The position numbers and the translations under genes are program-made. A stretch of 64,000 bases of DNA from Sinotaia quadrata (lineage: Eukaryota > Mollusca > Gastropoda > Architaenioglossa > Viviparidae). The notes under the pieces are model-generated. The model searched no databases, was not told the origin of the DNA, and was given only the letters and a program-made list of their open reading frames with translations. The DNA is taken from contig CM054182.1 in assembly GCA_028829895.1 (NCBI GenBank), positions 7,595,001 to 7,659,000 on the forward strand, written 5' to 3'. Shown in pieces: positions 45,927 through 57,959 of the stretch. Position 1 is the first letter of the stretch. Each line of letters begins with the position of its first letter.

Positions 45927-46265
45927 TTATCTCGCAAATTTTTCTTTTAAATTATATATATGACATCGATCATTCTTTGTTAGCTGATGTATTTGTTCGG
46001 TCAATGATCTTGGCGTGAAATTCAATGTTAATGACGTTCCTTGCAAAAAAATACGGCTTCCACCGGTTACAACGAACAGCCCTGGAGACTCCAGCAAATC
46101 GCAAAGCTGAAGAAGGCAAGTGGAAGGAAATGGCGGGTCCAATCGCTGAGAAAAGTGGGGCACGCTCTCCAAGGAGACAGACCTGGCCATCTGTATTTCC
46201 GTGACCTGAATTACAATCTGTCCACAACCTACAGGTCGTGAGTTACGGACTAACCCGGCTTTCAT
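45927..46265 (-). other. GC-richer patch with overlapping open frames
   Basis: A minus frame starts at a true ATG (46265) and runs 112 codons. A second minus frame and a plus frame overlap it, so base composition alone may keep frames open. No family recognised. It may be an exon or transcribed non-coding sequence. Confidence 0.2.
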
Positions 46266-46908
46266 AACTCACCCCAACTCGTCGTTCCCCTCCCAACCCT
46301 CTTCCGTTCCCTTTAATAATACCTTGGCCTTATCGTGCGTTATTAAGCGAAAGACAAAATGTTTGACTGTCATTTCGGTGCCTGTTTCCAGGATTAACAG
46401 AGAATCAACATGTAAAATATATTAAGAAATGAACTTATAATCCATTAGGTCCTGAGTTGTGTGAACTGAAAATCCTTAGCAGGTAATATAGCAATGTATT
46501 AAGAGTTAACGACAGTGTATAATTAAATGCAGTATGTGTATATATAAAAGCAAAATTATAGAAAACGTCGGGAATCATGAATAATATGAAAATGCGTCAA
46601 AACCGAACAGTAGAGTTACACTTTTAATCATTCCAAATATCCCTATGGTGGATTAGATCTGAGACAACAAACACTTTTATATTTCCATGTAATATCTTGT
46701 TCTCTGATTCAAGTGGTTTTATTTCCCTGAGTAAAGTTTTTTTTAAAAGCAGTTTTATTTACTTAGCTTACAGGTTAAGGAAGAATTAAATTAGTACATC
46801 ATATTTTATACGGTTTAAAGCATTCACTGAATACAGCATTTTTCTTTGTCTTTAAAGGGCAGTTCCTATCTACAGGTCACTCTGACCCGACCTTGACATT
46901 GTCCTTAC

Positions 46909-46970
46909 CTGGTACACGTAGGCGCATGCCCAAGAAATCAAAACAAATCCTGTCACGTACACGTACCAGA
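46909..46970 (-). CDS. Candidate 62-bp exon encoding a hydrophobic segment
   Basis: On the minus strand the pyrimidine-rich GGCTTGCCTTCCAG precedes an open frame reading WYVYVTGFVLISWACAYVYQ, which ends at a consensus donor CAG/GTAAGG. The segment is 20 residues long and hydrophobic, compatible with one membrane-spanning helix. Frame phases are 2 at the start and 0 at the end. The patch is GC-richer than its flanks. A small exon of this kind is plausible for a multi-span membrane protein, but nothing nearby confirms it. Confidence 0.28.
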
Positions 46971-48040
46971 CTGGAAGGCAAGCCGAGGCTGACTACGAGC
47001 TCAGAATTCAAAAATTATCCATTGCAGTACGGGAAAGGGGACATAATCAAATAAGAATGTTTCTGGGTTAAAATTTATTATCATCATTTTTTTTAATGTT
47101 TTAATTATTGAGAAATATTTATAGATAAAGTGCAGCTATGAATAAAGATACTGACGAGAATTTGTTCTCGTAAATATGGGGTCACTCACAGACGGCCGTT
47201 AGTCATTCATCGAGAAAACATCCACACAAAGCATTCATGGGGTGGGGGAAAAAATTCATACAATGAAATTTGTCTCAGGGTGAAAACCCACAAATTATCA
47301 TAGCCAAAGTATTAATATTAACAATAATATTAACAATAACAATAACTATCTACCTATCTATGAGGATGTGCTCTTCTCTAAATGTTTCTCCTCACAGTTA
47401 TAATCGAAGTGTTGAAGATAACGACGAACACATAAACTAACACACTCACAAATGATGAAAAATATGTAGTCACGAATGATGGAAGAATATTTATATATAT
47501 GCTTCCCCTCAGGAAATGAAACTAGGTAAGGTGAAGACCGGCACAGAATCGATGAATAGTCCCTCCTTACCAGGGGGGGAGAACATACATTCCCAAGCGT
47601 GAAAACATGCAGCTGAAAAGCAGCGAAGTTGACATATGGTAAAGACCAATGTGTACGTATTGATGTGTACAAATGTCCCTTCCTGCCCGGTCCTGTCTCA
47701 GTTAAGCTCCATCATTGGACTCTAATAGACAGCCACCGTCAGGGATTGGAACCACCGGACGAATGGGCTTGAGGTCGTACCGACCCAAAATACTTAGACT
47801 TGGTAGTAGGAAACTTGACCACTACTCAGCCAGAGTCTAGTCAAACAGCGAACATCTGTCTTTTCGCAAGAATTCTCAAAATCTCAAAAAGACCGGCGCT
47901 GGCTAAAATGCAGAGGAAAAACACTGTAACTCTTGTTTCCTTCTCTGCAGCCGCGCACCAAAAATGGCGATGGTCCCTCTCTAACTGTCCAACGACGTCC
48001 AAATATGACGTAACAGGCAAAGAGAAAATTACGTCTTTTT
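46971..48040. other. Non-coding spacer, composition mixed
   Basis: Contains AT-rich and GC-richer subregions. Frames at 47358-47672 (-) and 47800-48045 (+) have no recognised domain. Confidence 0.4.
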
Positions 48041-48201
48041 CCTAACTAAATTACTCATTACCAAAGCAAATGAATACTACATCATATATTCATAGTAATT
48101 CATCCTCCTAATCAAAATAAACAATCCATGTAATTCCTAACTAAATTACTCATTACCAAAGCAATTGAATACTACATTATATATTCATAGTAATTCATAC
48201 A
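48041..48201. repeat. 65-bp duplication, 95-bp spacing
   Basis: CCTAACTAAATTACTCATTA and the following 45 bp at 48041 recur at 48136 with two or three changes. Confidence 0.88.
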
Positions 48202-49177
48202 CATATTCAATGATCCTTATTCTCTAACTGTCTGACATATGTATGACGCAAGCTTTCATTCCACACATAGCAACAACGCACTTTGTGACCAAAAAAGGGA
48301 AAGAAATAATGCTTTAAGAAAAATAAATAAATTTTGGCTAGGATTATCCCCCTTTTTCCGCGACAGTAAGCCTAAAGAAAAAGAGAGAGGCAGAAAAAGA
48401 AAAAGAAAGAAAATATCATTATTTTCTTCAATGAGTCTCTACAATTCCACTTTCAAAATCAGAATCTTCCATCATTACTAATTTTACTATTTCTAGCAAC
48501 CATCGCTGCCGGCGTGTTTGACGCTTCCCCATAAGGTGTCGCTGAGTGTTGTACTCCTGTAGAAAGCGATGATATGGTCAAAGGGAGAAAAATCTAGTAT
48601 GAGGACTGTTTCGATTATTGGGAAAGTGATTTCCCTTCATTAGCCTTCTTTTGTTTGTTACATCATGGAATTTTTTAACGTAGAAAGACCAATTGATCAG
48701 GCTTGCCGCAATTAACACTTATAATTTCATTGATGATTTCTATTGAGGCTCAATTGATGTCAACACGTCGATTTCTTTCCACTTCCAGAAATTTTTTATA
48801 AATTTTATAAAATTTTTAGTTTTTTTAAATAATATATTATGTCACAGGGGAGAATACTCGTGCACTACGCACCTTATTTGGATCGTCTATCGGAGATAGA
48901 AATAAATTGAACATGACGGTCACGCGATACAAAATATTTACCTCAGAATTTTAGCAGTCTGACATGCTACAAAATAATTTACTCTCAGAATTCTAACGGA
49001 TGCGTCTGACAAAAGCTACAAAACTTTTACCATCACAATTCTATCAGTGTCAGACATGCTACAAAAATGATTACTGTCGGAAATCGTAAGTGGTTGGTAG
49101 GTGTCAAAATGTTAACACTGGTCGATATTTATCAAAATTCTACCGATATGTGGTGGGATTTCTTAGGACACTAAAAA
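48202..49177. other. Non-coding spacer
   Basis: The stretch 48930-49090 has three diverged repeats of GACATGCTACAAAATAATTTAC. No gene recognised. Confidence 0.45.
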
Positions 49178-49428
49178 ATGGCGTGAATAGACACGAAGTC
49201 GGACAATGGCGTGTAAACAGACCCGTGAAGTCAGACAATGGCGTGTAAACAGACCCGTGAAGTCAGACATTGGCGTGTAAACAGACCCGTGAAGTCAGAC
49301 AATGGTGTGTAAACAGACCCCTGAAGTCAGACAATGGCGTGTAAACAGACCCGTGAAGTCAGACAATGGCGTGTAAACAGACTCATGAAGTCAGACAATG
49401 GCGTGCATAGACACGAAGCCAGACAATT
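49178..49428. repeat. 32-bp minisatellite, about 8 copies
   Basis: Unit ACAATGGCGTGTAAACAGAC then CCGTGAAGTCAG. End units are more diverged than central ones. Confidence 0.95.
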
Positions 49429-49622
49429 AATTGCGTGCATTGACACAAAAAGTCTTAGGAGTCTGTATATATTGTCACTAGAGACAAGAAAGCAATACTG
49501 ATGACATTTTGCACACGGCTAAAGATTTCGTGTATTTTATTATGTCAGCGCATAAACAATATATGTTGCATACAATACTTAAGAATTCGTAGGATGATGC
49601 TTTACCAGTCTTCGATGGCCCC

Positions 49623-49624
<2 letters not shown>

Positions 49625-49702
<78 letters not shown>
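49625..49702. repeat. (GT)n microsatellite, about 39 units
   Basis: Pure GT run. Confidence 0.98.
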
Positions 49703-49705
<3 letters not shown>

Positions 49706-50318
49706 AACTTCTCCTTGCTTTTCGTACCACCAACGGTCAGCCGGTCTGATGTAGCACTGTTAGAATGAGAATGTTGAATACGTAGTTGTCGAGGTGGGCT
49801 GTCCTTTGTAGCATATGGATGACGAACACTAGTAGTAGTAGTAGGTCCATGGCGAGCGAATGGAGTAGTAGTACCAGTTAGTAGTCAGCCGGCAAGTTGA
49901 AGCCGTGCTGCGAACACGTGGGGGTCCAGGATTTGTGAGCTTATGTGTATTTGCTGGCTTGCTGATGTGTAGGTGTGCAATTTTTCTTTTAAAAACCATG
50001 TCATCATCCCAGCTCATTTTTGGCAGTTTTGTTTTCTCTAAAATTTACTCTTAAGTTAGTTAAAGTTTATAACTGAATTATGCTGGATTTATATGTAAGT
50101 GGTTTTATTTCTTTGATCGGTTTTCGCTTTTCCCGTCTCGTCTTTTCTCGTCGCTTGTCATGAAGTCATTTGCATCATAAATGACGTTATTATCGTGAAA
50201 ATAGTGTCAAATCTTTCCAGTTATTTCCAATATCGCTTGTTCTTTTTTTTTTTTTTTTTACAACGCCTGTTCTTTAACAGCAGACGTAGACTGAAAAAAT
50301 CGGGAAAGCCGTAAAGGT
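49703..50318. other. Non-coding spacer
   Basis: Nothing recognised apart from a poly-T at 50245-50259. Confidence 0.45.
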
Positions 50319-50319
50319 G

Positions 50320-50618
<299 letters not shown>

Positions 50619-51052
50619 TGTACTAAATAGTATGGCTTTAAACAATGTAACTTTGTAACAAATAAATATTGTTTGAACAATTTATTAACAACTAACATAA
50701 CGATTATTGCTTTTATCACTGTCATTATATTTATTGCATTTTCATGTATAAAATTGTAATTTACATTCTAAGTAAACCAATATATGAATTGTGTGCTTCA
50801 TAAAAAAATAACTGGGATATATCTTTATTAGTGTTTAATAATGTAATAGAAGAATATGGGTCAATCCTAGCGACAGGCAGTTGGTGAGTAACACCAATTA
50901 TTCAACCCGGCCCATTCAGCAGTTGATGTGTAACTCCGAATCAATTACTCAACCTGGCCAGTTCCACATTGGATTCAGGAGGGCTTGTGCTGAAAATTTC
51001 AAAACGTAAGTGCATTTACCATTTTCTGTTCACCATTTTCTCACATGTACAA
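50619..51052. other. Sequence upstream of the Gypsy relic
   Basis: Includes an imperfect doublet AACACCAATTATTCAACCCGGCC/AATCAATTACTCAACCTGGCC near 50890-50965. It may be part of the same decayed retroelement but no motif confirms this. Confidence 0.35.
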
Positions 51053-51937
51053 TTTCTGGAAGAAATCTTGTCTGATAGGGGACTCAATTGACAAGCAAGT
51101 TACTGAAAGAAATTAACCAGCTACTGACAGTAATGCAGTTTAAAACTACTCATTACAACCCTTGTGTAATGATTAAGTCAAAAATCTGAATGGTATTCTT
51201 ACCAAGTTCTTGAGAAAAATGCATGGAAAGACCACGTGACTGTGATATGTATTTGCCAGTACTTTTGTTTGTGTTGCACAAAGTACCACAAGATTCAACC
51301 CAATTTTTGCCAGTTTGAACCCTTATGCGGTAGGATCATTAGGATACCCTTGTCTATATTACAAGAATATTAGACAGAGAGAAGGCTAGCAGAATCTGTA
51401 AAAAGCACATATCAACATGTGTCAAACTTGCAAATCTATTGAAACTTCATTTCAGATAGCGGCCGAGAATGTACTAAAAGTAAAACTAGACATGCGTGTC
51501 TGTACAATTGTAAAACAAAAGCATGTAACATTAAAGTTAGTATATGCATGTTGTTGTTGTTACCTCTGCACCAAAACAAATTAGATTATCATGGCAAGGA
51601 CCCTATGATGTTGTTGAGAAATTGAGTGGGTGCAATTTCAGATCGGATCAAAGGCGAAATTTGATGCTAATCTGATGAAAGCCTATAAGGAATGCTTGGA
51701 TAACAGGGTCGCTACTATTGTAATAGAGGACGATGGTACCTCTGTACCCGATGCTGAATCCAAACCACATCCAGGTTCAACAGATGTTGAAACTGTGGAT
51801 GACATTATTTAAATCCAGAACTCTCAGACTCTGAAGCTCAAGAGTTATGGAGCATGGTAAAAGAAACTCACGATGATTTTACTGATAAACCTGGAAAAAC
51901 GTGTCTGTGTGAATTTACAGTCACTACTACGGGATAA
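51053..51937 (+). pseudogene. Decayed Ty3/Gypsy integrase and RT-linker fragment
   Basis: Several frames in series match pol of Ty3/Gypsy elements. At 51059-51082 is EEILSDRG (integrase core, second Asp region). About 51210-51310 reads like the end of the core (LLFVLHKVPQDSTQF). At 51567-51632 KQIRLSWQGPYDVVEKLSG is the GPY/F module, and at 51639-51690 KAKFDANLMKAY is its usual ending. At 51811-51937 another frame has SDSEAQELW and DKPGKT (51884-51901), the segment found just before reverse transcriptase. At least four frameshifts or stops make it non-functional. Integrase before the RT linker is unlike ordinary Gypsy and fits the Gmr1-like group. Confidence 0.72.
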
Positions 51938-52313
51938 TAATCTGATACACACAAAACCGTAAAGTGGATGAGTAATTTTATTTATCCAATGGTTTTATGA
52001 GATTTACAAGAATGAGACCAGTTAATGAGTTGAGATCTAAAAATTTATCTGGTGTAGAGAAATCTATTGTCTGATCACTTGAATCTGAAGTAGCAAAGAA
52101 GTCCTGTCTTGAAAGGCAGTGTTAGCCTTAATGGTGAGTTAAACTGACTGTTTGAGAGAGAATGGACTTAGAAATATTTCATGCACTTTTGCTATTGATA
52201 TGTTATACTTGTGTTTAAGGCAGAGATGTATTATGTGAGTTGACTATTTGTTTCTACAAATGTTTGAACTATGATGCTTATATGTGTAGTGTGCTGGCAC
52301 TTGACATGTAGAT

Positions 52314-52323
<10 letters not shown>
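51938..52323. other. Possible decayed RT region, then spacer
   Basis: If the Gypsy relic continues, reverse transcriptase should follow here. Only faint similarity remains and no YxDD-type motif was seen. Confidence 0.3.

Positions 52324-52368
<45 letters not shown>
52324..52368. repeat. (GA)n microsatellite
   Basis: About 22 GA units. Confidence 0.96.
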
Positions 52369-52372
<4 letters not shown>

Positions 52373-52472
52373 TATTAAAAAAGTAGTATACTAGTTTCAT
52401 TATTGTGTATGTGATTGGTAGGTGGCTAATTCAGTATTTATTCAACAAAGGCATTATATAGTAGAAAGTATA

Positions 52473-53211
52473 TACCCACACAGTACACTTAGTAAACACA
52501 CACACACACCATATACACAAACATGCCCACACAGTACACTTAGTAAACACACACACACACCATATATATACAAACATACCCACACAGTACACTTAGTAAA
52601 CACACACACACACCATATACACAAACATGCCCACACAGTACACTTAGTAAACACACACACACACCATATATATACAAACATACCCACACAGTACACTTAG
52701 TAAACACACACACACACCATATATATACAAACATACCCACACAGTACACTTAGTAAACACACACACACACACCATATACACAAACATACCCACACAGTAC
52801 ACTTAGTAAACACACACACACACCATATATATACAAACATACCCACACAGTACACTTAGTAAACACACACACACACACCATATACACAAACATACCCACA
52901 CAGTACACTTAGTAAACACACACACACACCATATACACAAACATGCCCACACAGTACACTTAGTAAACACACACACACACCATATACATAAACATGACCA
53001 CACAGTACACTTAGTAAACACACACACACACCATATACACAAACATGCCCACACAGTACACTTAGTAAACACACACACCATATACACAAACATGCCCACA
53101 CAGTACACTTAGTAAACACACACACCATATACACAAACATGCCCACACAGTACACTTAGTAAACACACTCACACACCATATACACAAACATGCCCACACA
53201 GTACACTTAGT

Positions 53212-53286
<75 letters not shown>

Positions 53287-53800
53287 ATATATACAAACAT
53301 GCCCACACAGTACACTTAGTAAACACACAAACTTGCCTACACAGTACACTTAGTAAACACACACACACATATACACAAACATGCCCACACTGTACACTTA
53401 GTAAACACACACACACACACCATATACACAAACATGCCCACACAGTACACTTAGTAAACACACAAACACACCATATACACAAACATGCCCACACAGTACA
53501 CTTAGTAAACACACACACACACACACATACCATATACACAAACATGCCCACACAGTACACTTAGTAAACACACACACCATATACACAAACATGCCCACAC
53601 AGTACACTTAGTAAACACACACACCATATACACAAACATGCCCACACAGTACACTTAGTAAACACACACACCATATACACAAACATGCACACACAGTACA
53701 CCTAGTAAACACACACACACACCATATACACAAACATGCCCACACAGTACTCTTAGTAAACGCACACACACCATGTACACAAACATGCACACGCACCCAT
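52473..53800. repeat. 47-57 bp satellite with embedded (CA)n, about 25 copies
   Basis: Units contain CCCACACAGTACACTTAGTA, AAC(AC)n and CATATACACAAACATG. Most length variation comes from the internal CA run, which in one copy (53217-53283) has grown to more than 30 CA pairs. Some early units have CATATATATACAAACATAC. Cys/Val-rich minus frames over the array are artefacts. Confidence 0.97.
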
Positions 53801-53865
53801 GTGCATCAAATATATTTACATCATGCAGAGAGTTTCTTTAAGACCTGACCGCTACATCCACTTAC

Positions 53866-53972
53866 TGGAACATAGCAAGTTTGATTTTGATGGGTTGTTG
53901 CCTTGTGCTCTTGCCCAGATCCAAGTTTTGTGCTGATTCCATCACCATCCTGGATTTCCTCAGCGAACTGTG
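53866..53972 (-). CDS. Candidate 107-bp internal exon
   Basis: On the minus strand the acceptor TATTATTGTCCAACAG is followed by 107 bp and then TTCCA/GTAAGTGG, a textbook donor. The frame starting in phase 0 is open throughout (35 codons plus two bases) and includes SRMVMESAQNLDLGKSTRQQ followed by a Lys/Ile-rich stretch. A second frame is also open. Size, splice signals and composition all fit a metazoan internal exon. I do not recognise the protein. No neighbouring exon is identified: a satellite lies on the 3' side and AT-rich sequence, then an LTR, on the 5' side. Confidence 0.45.
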
Positions 53973-54269
53973 CTGTTGGACAATAATACCCATAAATACA
54001 AAAAAGAAAAAGTTTCAAATAAAATTTATTATTTAGTATTGCTTTGGCAGCTAGTATCGTGTTCGATTTGTCCTCATGTATATATATTTAAAACTTTAAC
54101 TTTTTTCCCATTGTAATTTTCTCTTACAAGTTTCCAGACCTACCAATGAATTCCTTATTTCAATTTTATATCTTATAAAAATACGTAATTAACAAGTAAC
54201 TCAAAATATTACAACTGCTAATTAAATTTTGCTACTACTACAAAAAGGAAAACTGGGATGATGTAGTTG

Positions 54270-54388
54270 AATTATGATGGTGGTGTGGTGATGATGATGC
54301 AATCTTGATGGTAGTAACAATGATAGGATGATGATGATGATGATGGTTGTGGTGGTAGTGGTGGTGGTGGTGATGATGATGATGAAGT
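54270..54388. repeat. (GAT)/(GGT) microsatellite
   Basis: Imperfect GAT and GGT trinucleotides. Confidence 0.92.
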
Positions 54389-54419
54389 TACCACCACCAT
54401 TCTCAGTCATATCAGATTT

Positions 54420-54533
54420 GCTGTCTTTTCTTTAAACTAGCAATTTCTGGCAATAATTACAAGATTTATTACTAAATTAAATTATCTGCCTTCTTTTTAA
54501 ACCAGCAATTTTTAAATTAGCAATAATTAGAAT
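54420..54533. repeat. Degenerate 60-70 bp repeat, left part
   Basis: CTTTAAACTAGCAATTTCTG and GCAATAATTACAAGATTTATT recur in diverged form. The same unit continues at 56140-56450, so the insertion at 54539-56116 split one array. Confidence 0.8.
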
Positions 54534-54538
54534 ATGCC

Positions 54539-56116
54539 TGTTACGTTTCCAGTATTTATTTATAGACCCTGCCCTAGAATAATTAAGGACTTTAAATATA
54601 ATTAATTCCTTCTCTCATATCCTATGCAGACTGGTTGCTCAATTTACCATTTGACTAATTAAAAGTGTGTCTTGTAGTTCAGACGACAAATTTACAAACT
54701 AATAAATTGCGAACTTTTAGCTAGATTGAAAACAGTTAAATTCCTCTAAATTAATATGCATTCGTTATCAACATTCTGCTCATTCGCCCCCATTCAATCT
54801 AAGAAAATCTATAGGTCTATTATGCATAAAAATTAACTACTAAGAGGTTTTAACAAAAAAAAAAAGATTTAATAAAGTTTAACAAGTTAACAATAATCAA
54901 AATACGAGCGCGAATAGTCTATTTCTTGATTCTTTGCGCGTACATGCCTTATCGTTTAACCAACGAAATGCCAATCGAATTGTCCTATGATTTTTGAATG
55001 TTCACTGAGGTATACTCAGCTGATTTGTCTGTATCTGCCTGGTCTCTTTATTCAGTCAGCCAGTCTATTTTCACAGTCTCACTCTAGCGACGACGCACGT
55101 GGCGCCTAGGAAGGTGTCCCTTTATGTAGCTAGTGAACTTGAATTTCAATGGCGTGGACTCTCGGAATAGAACTCACTCTTAGAGTTCGACCAGTTCGTA
55201 CCAGATGGAACAAAGGCAAAGGCAAAGCAAAGCCAAAGCAAAGCAAGTCAAAACCAAGGAAGGCATGGACCGACCTGGAGAGGTAAACGTGTCCTAATGT
55301 AATTCAGATAACACATTCCTACTCAAGCATGTCCCAGTTAAAATGCGCTGAATCAGAGATTCGACCTCGCGTCGTTTTACAATTAGATTTAGAAAAATGT
55401 AATGTCTCACGCGTGTTCCATTTAACAGCATGATGTATGAATCAATAAAATTAGTTACAACGTTAAATTAATGTTCATACAAAAAGGTAATTCAAAACAG
55501 CAAAGCGCTTCACAATTTACAATTAAAATTACACGCAATAATTGAATTACATGAGAAATTCATATCGAGCACAGGCATCTGGCTCTTAGTGAATTAAAAC
55601 AATATAAATTAAAGTTACAAATGGAAAAAGAGTTGCAATAAATTTATATTCCATAACTTATAGGTTTTCAGCCATTTCTCTGGACCATGCTCAAGCATAT
55701 ATGGAAATAATATAATACAGAGCACAAATACATACTAATCAAGATATACAAAATACTATCAGATAAAATGGTACCTTTATGAGAAGTCGAAGGTATGGTT
55801 CTCATCTGCTCGTCGGTTGCCGCATGACCCGAGTTAGCCAGTGGATATAGCTAGTTGTGTTCTCGCAGTAAAGGAACGGAAGCGTGCACCCATATTTATA
55901 GAAAAGCATAATGCGTATCACGTGACTGATCGCGAAGTATGTAGTTGGTTCGAGAACCTGGACAATGGACCTAAAGTTACATAACATCTTGACCTGTTCT
56001 AGAAGCGTCTCGAAAAAGGAAGCTTTGAACAAAGGAGCCAAGGGTTTCAAATCTCGATATTTGAAGTAAACAAACAAGTAGGTCACCAAGTCGGACATTT
56101 TTATCAGACTGTGACA
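54539..56116. mobile_element. Probable solo LTR, 1578 bp
   Basis: Bounded by TGTTACG and GTGACA, a TG...CA pair with short imperfect inverted ends (TGTTAC / TGTCAC), and flanked by a perfect 5-bp duplication ATGCC at 54534-54538 and 56117-56121. Length, ends and duplication fit a solo LTR of a Ty3/Gypsy or BEL-type retroelement. Inside, a minus frame at 55802-56098 begins at an ATG 18 bp from the minus-strand 5' end (98 codons, unrecognised). A GC-richer block at 55080-55290 includes AAGGCAAAGCAAAGCCAAAG and a GGCATGGACC start with a following GAG/GTAAAC. Confidence 0.72.
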
Positions 56117-56139
56117 ATGCCTATTGCTTGACTGTCTGC

Positions 56140-56450
56140 CTTAACTTTAAACTAGCAATTTCCGGTAGTAGCAATTTCTGGCAATAATTACAAAGTTCAT
56201 TGTTGGACTGTCTTCTCTTTAAGCTAGCAATTTCTGGTTGTAGTAATTTCTGACATTAGTTATAAGGTTTATTCATAATTTGTCTTCTCTTTAAACTAGC
56301 AATTTCTGGCAATAATTACAAGGTTTATTACTCGAACTGTCTACCTTCTCTTTAAACTAGGCATTTTGGTAGTAGCAATTTCTGGCAATAATAACAACAA
56401 GATGTATTGCTATATTGTATTTCTTCTCTTTAAACAAGCTATTTCTGGCA
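56140..56450. repeat. Degenerate 60-70 bp repeat, right part
   Basis: Four or five diverged units of TCTTTAAACTAGCAATTTCTGG and CAATAATTACAAGGTTTATT, continuing the array at 54420. Confidence 0.85.
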
Positions 56451-56661
56451 CCTTTGCATATATTTCTTTAATAAAGAACAAATTAAAAAATGTGTACTAT
56501 TTTTATACAATTATATGATTGATTGATTTATATAATAAATAAGAAAATATTCTACTTTTAATTTGATTTATTGTTTCTTTGAGAAAATGGAATTGTTGGG
56601 TGTTAGCTATTACGATAATTCTTTTCAGGGGCTGAAACTTGGCAACCTCATGCTTACCTTT

Positions 56662-56884
56662 AACAGCACTTCTGCAAGATTGTTGTTGGGATAACTGCAT
56701 ATCTTAGAGACCACTTGTTTCCAGGTCATTGGATGGCATTTTGTTCCGTGCGCCGGGCGTCATGCTGACCAGAACAGCACTTCTGCAAGATTGTTTTTGG
56801 GATGGTGCATCTCTTGGAGATCCCTTGTTTCCAGATCATTGGATGGCATTTTGTTTCGTGCGCCAGGCGTCATGCTGACCAGAA
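56662..56884. repeat. 111-bp tandem duplication
   Basis: Two adjacent copies begin AACAGCACTTCTGCAAGATT at 56662 and 56773 and end CGTCATGCTGACCAGAA, with about 90 percent identity by eye. Confidence 0.93.
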
Positions 56885-56985
56885 TGAATGTCATCACAGT
56901 CAAGTATGTATGAGAATCGTCTCTGGTGAGAAAAATCATTTGTTTTGTCTGATTACATCAAGACCCATTCTTTGGTGGTAAAATC

Positions 56986-57310
56986 TAATGTGGAGTTGGA
57001 ATAGTGTGTGTGTCAGTTAAATGATTTGAACTTATATTCAGATCTACCTGAATAAAATACCCTAATGTGGAGTTGGAATAGTGTGTGTGTCAGTTAAATG
57101 ATTTGAACTTATATTCAGATTCTACCTGAATAAAATACCCTAATGTGGAGTTGGAATAGTGTGTGTGTCAGTTAAATGATTTGAACTTATATTCAGATTC
57201 TACCTGAATAAAATACCCTAATGTGGAGTTGGAATAGTGTGTGTGTCAGTTAAATGATTTAAACTTATATTGAGATTCTACCTGAATAAAATATCCTAAT
57301 GTGCGTCAGT
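56986..57310. repeat. About 78-bp tandem repeat, 4 copies
   Basis: Units from TAATGTGGAGTTGGAATAGT to GATTCTACCTGAATAAAATA. Confidence 0.95.
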
Positions 57311-57920
57311 GAAGTAAGAATGATTTTAATTCCACAACTTACCACTTAAAATACTTGCATAACGTATGAACAGTCAAATATCTATTTTTGTCAGTTATAG
57401 AAATATTAACCTGATTATGTGTAAGTTAAGCATTCTTAACCCTAAATATTTGTCAGCAAATCAGCTGTGAGAGCTCCATTTTGAGTGAGCAGAGCATTTT
57501 TGCATGGTTATGGCAGGAGTAACCCCCCTTTTGTGCGAGTAAAAGAACAGATCGGGTGATTCTAAGTCCAACAATACAGCAAAAGTCATTGATGTAGCTG
57601 TTCCAAGTAATGGAAACATAAAAACAAAAGAAAGAGAAAAAATAGAAAAATACCAAGACCTCAGATTAGAAATTCAGAGACTGTGGAATGTAAAAGCAGA
57701 AGTGATACCTATAGTGATAGGAGCCTTGGGGAACATAACATCCGAGTAAGAAGGCTATCTGAATAAACTCCCTAAAAACCACAGACTCGCTCCACTGCTC
57801 AAAGCAGCGCTCCTCGGAAGTGACCACATCCTCCGTAAAACCTTGGATCTCCCAGAATCTTGGTAAGATTCCGAGACCTTGGATCACAACCGACAGTCAA
57901 AAAGAAGTCGTGGAAAGAGG

Positions 57921-57923
<3 letters not shown>
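57311..57923. other. Non-coding spacer
   Basis: Minus frames at 57453-57656 and 57666-57887 show no known domain. Confidence 0.45.

Positions 57924-57959
<36 letters not shown>
57924..57959. repeat. (AAT)n microsatellite
   Basis: About 11 AAT units. Confidence 0.95.

Noticed and set aside
52454..53800. Cys/Val-rich minus-strand ORF family
   Set aside because: Overlapping frames over the CA-containing satellite; frame changes with CA-run length.
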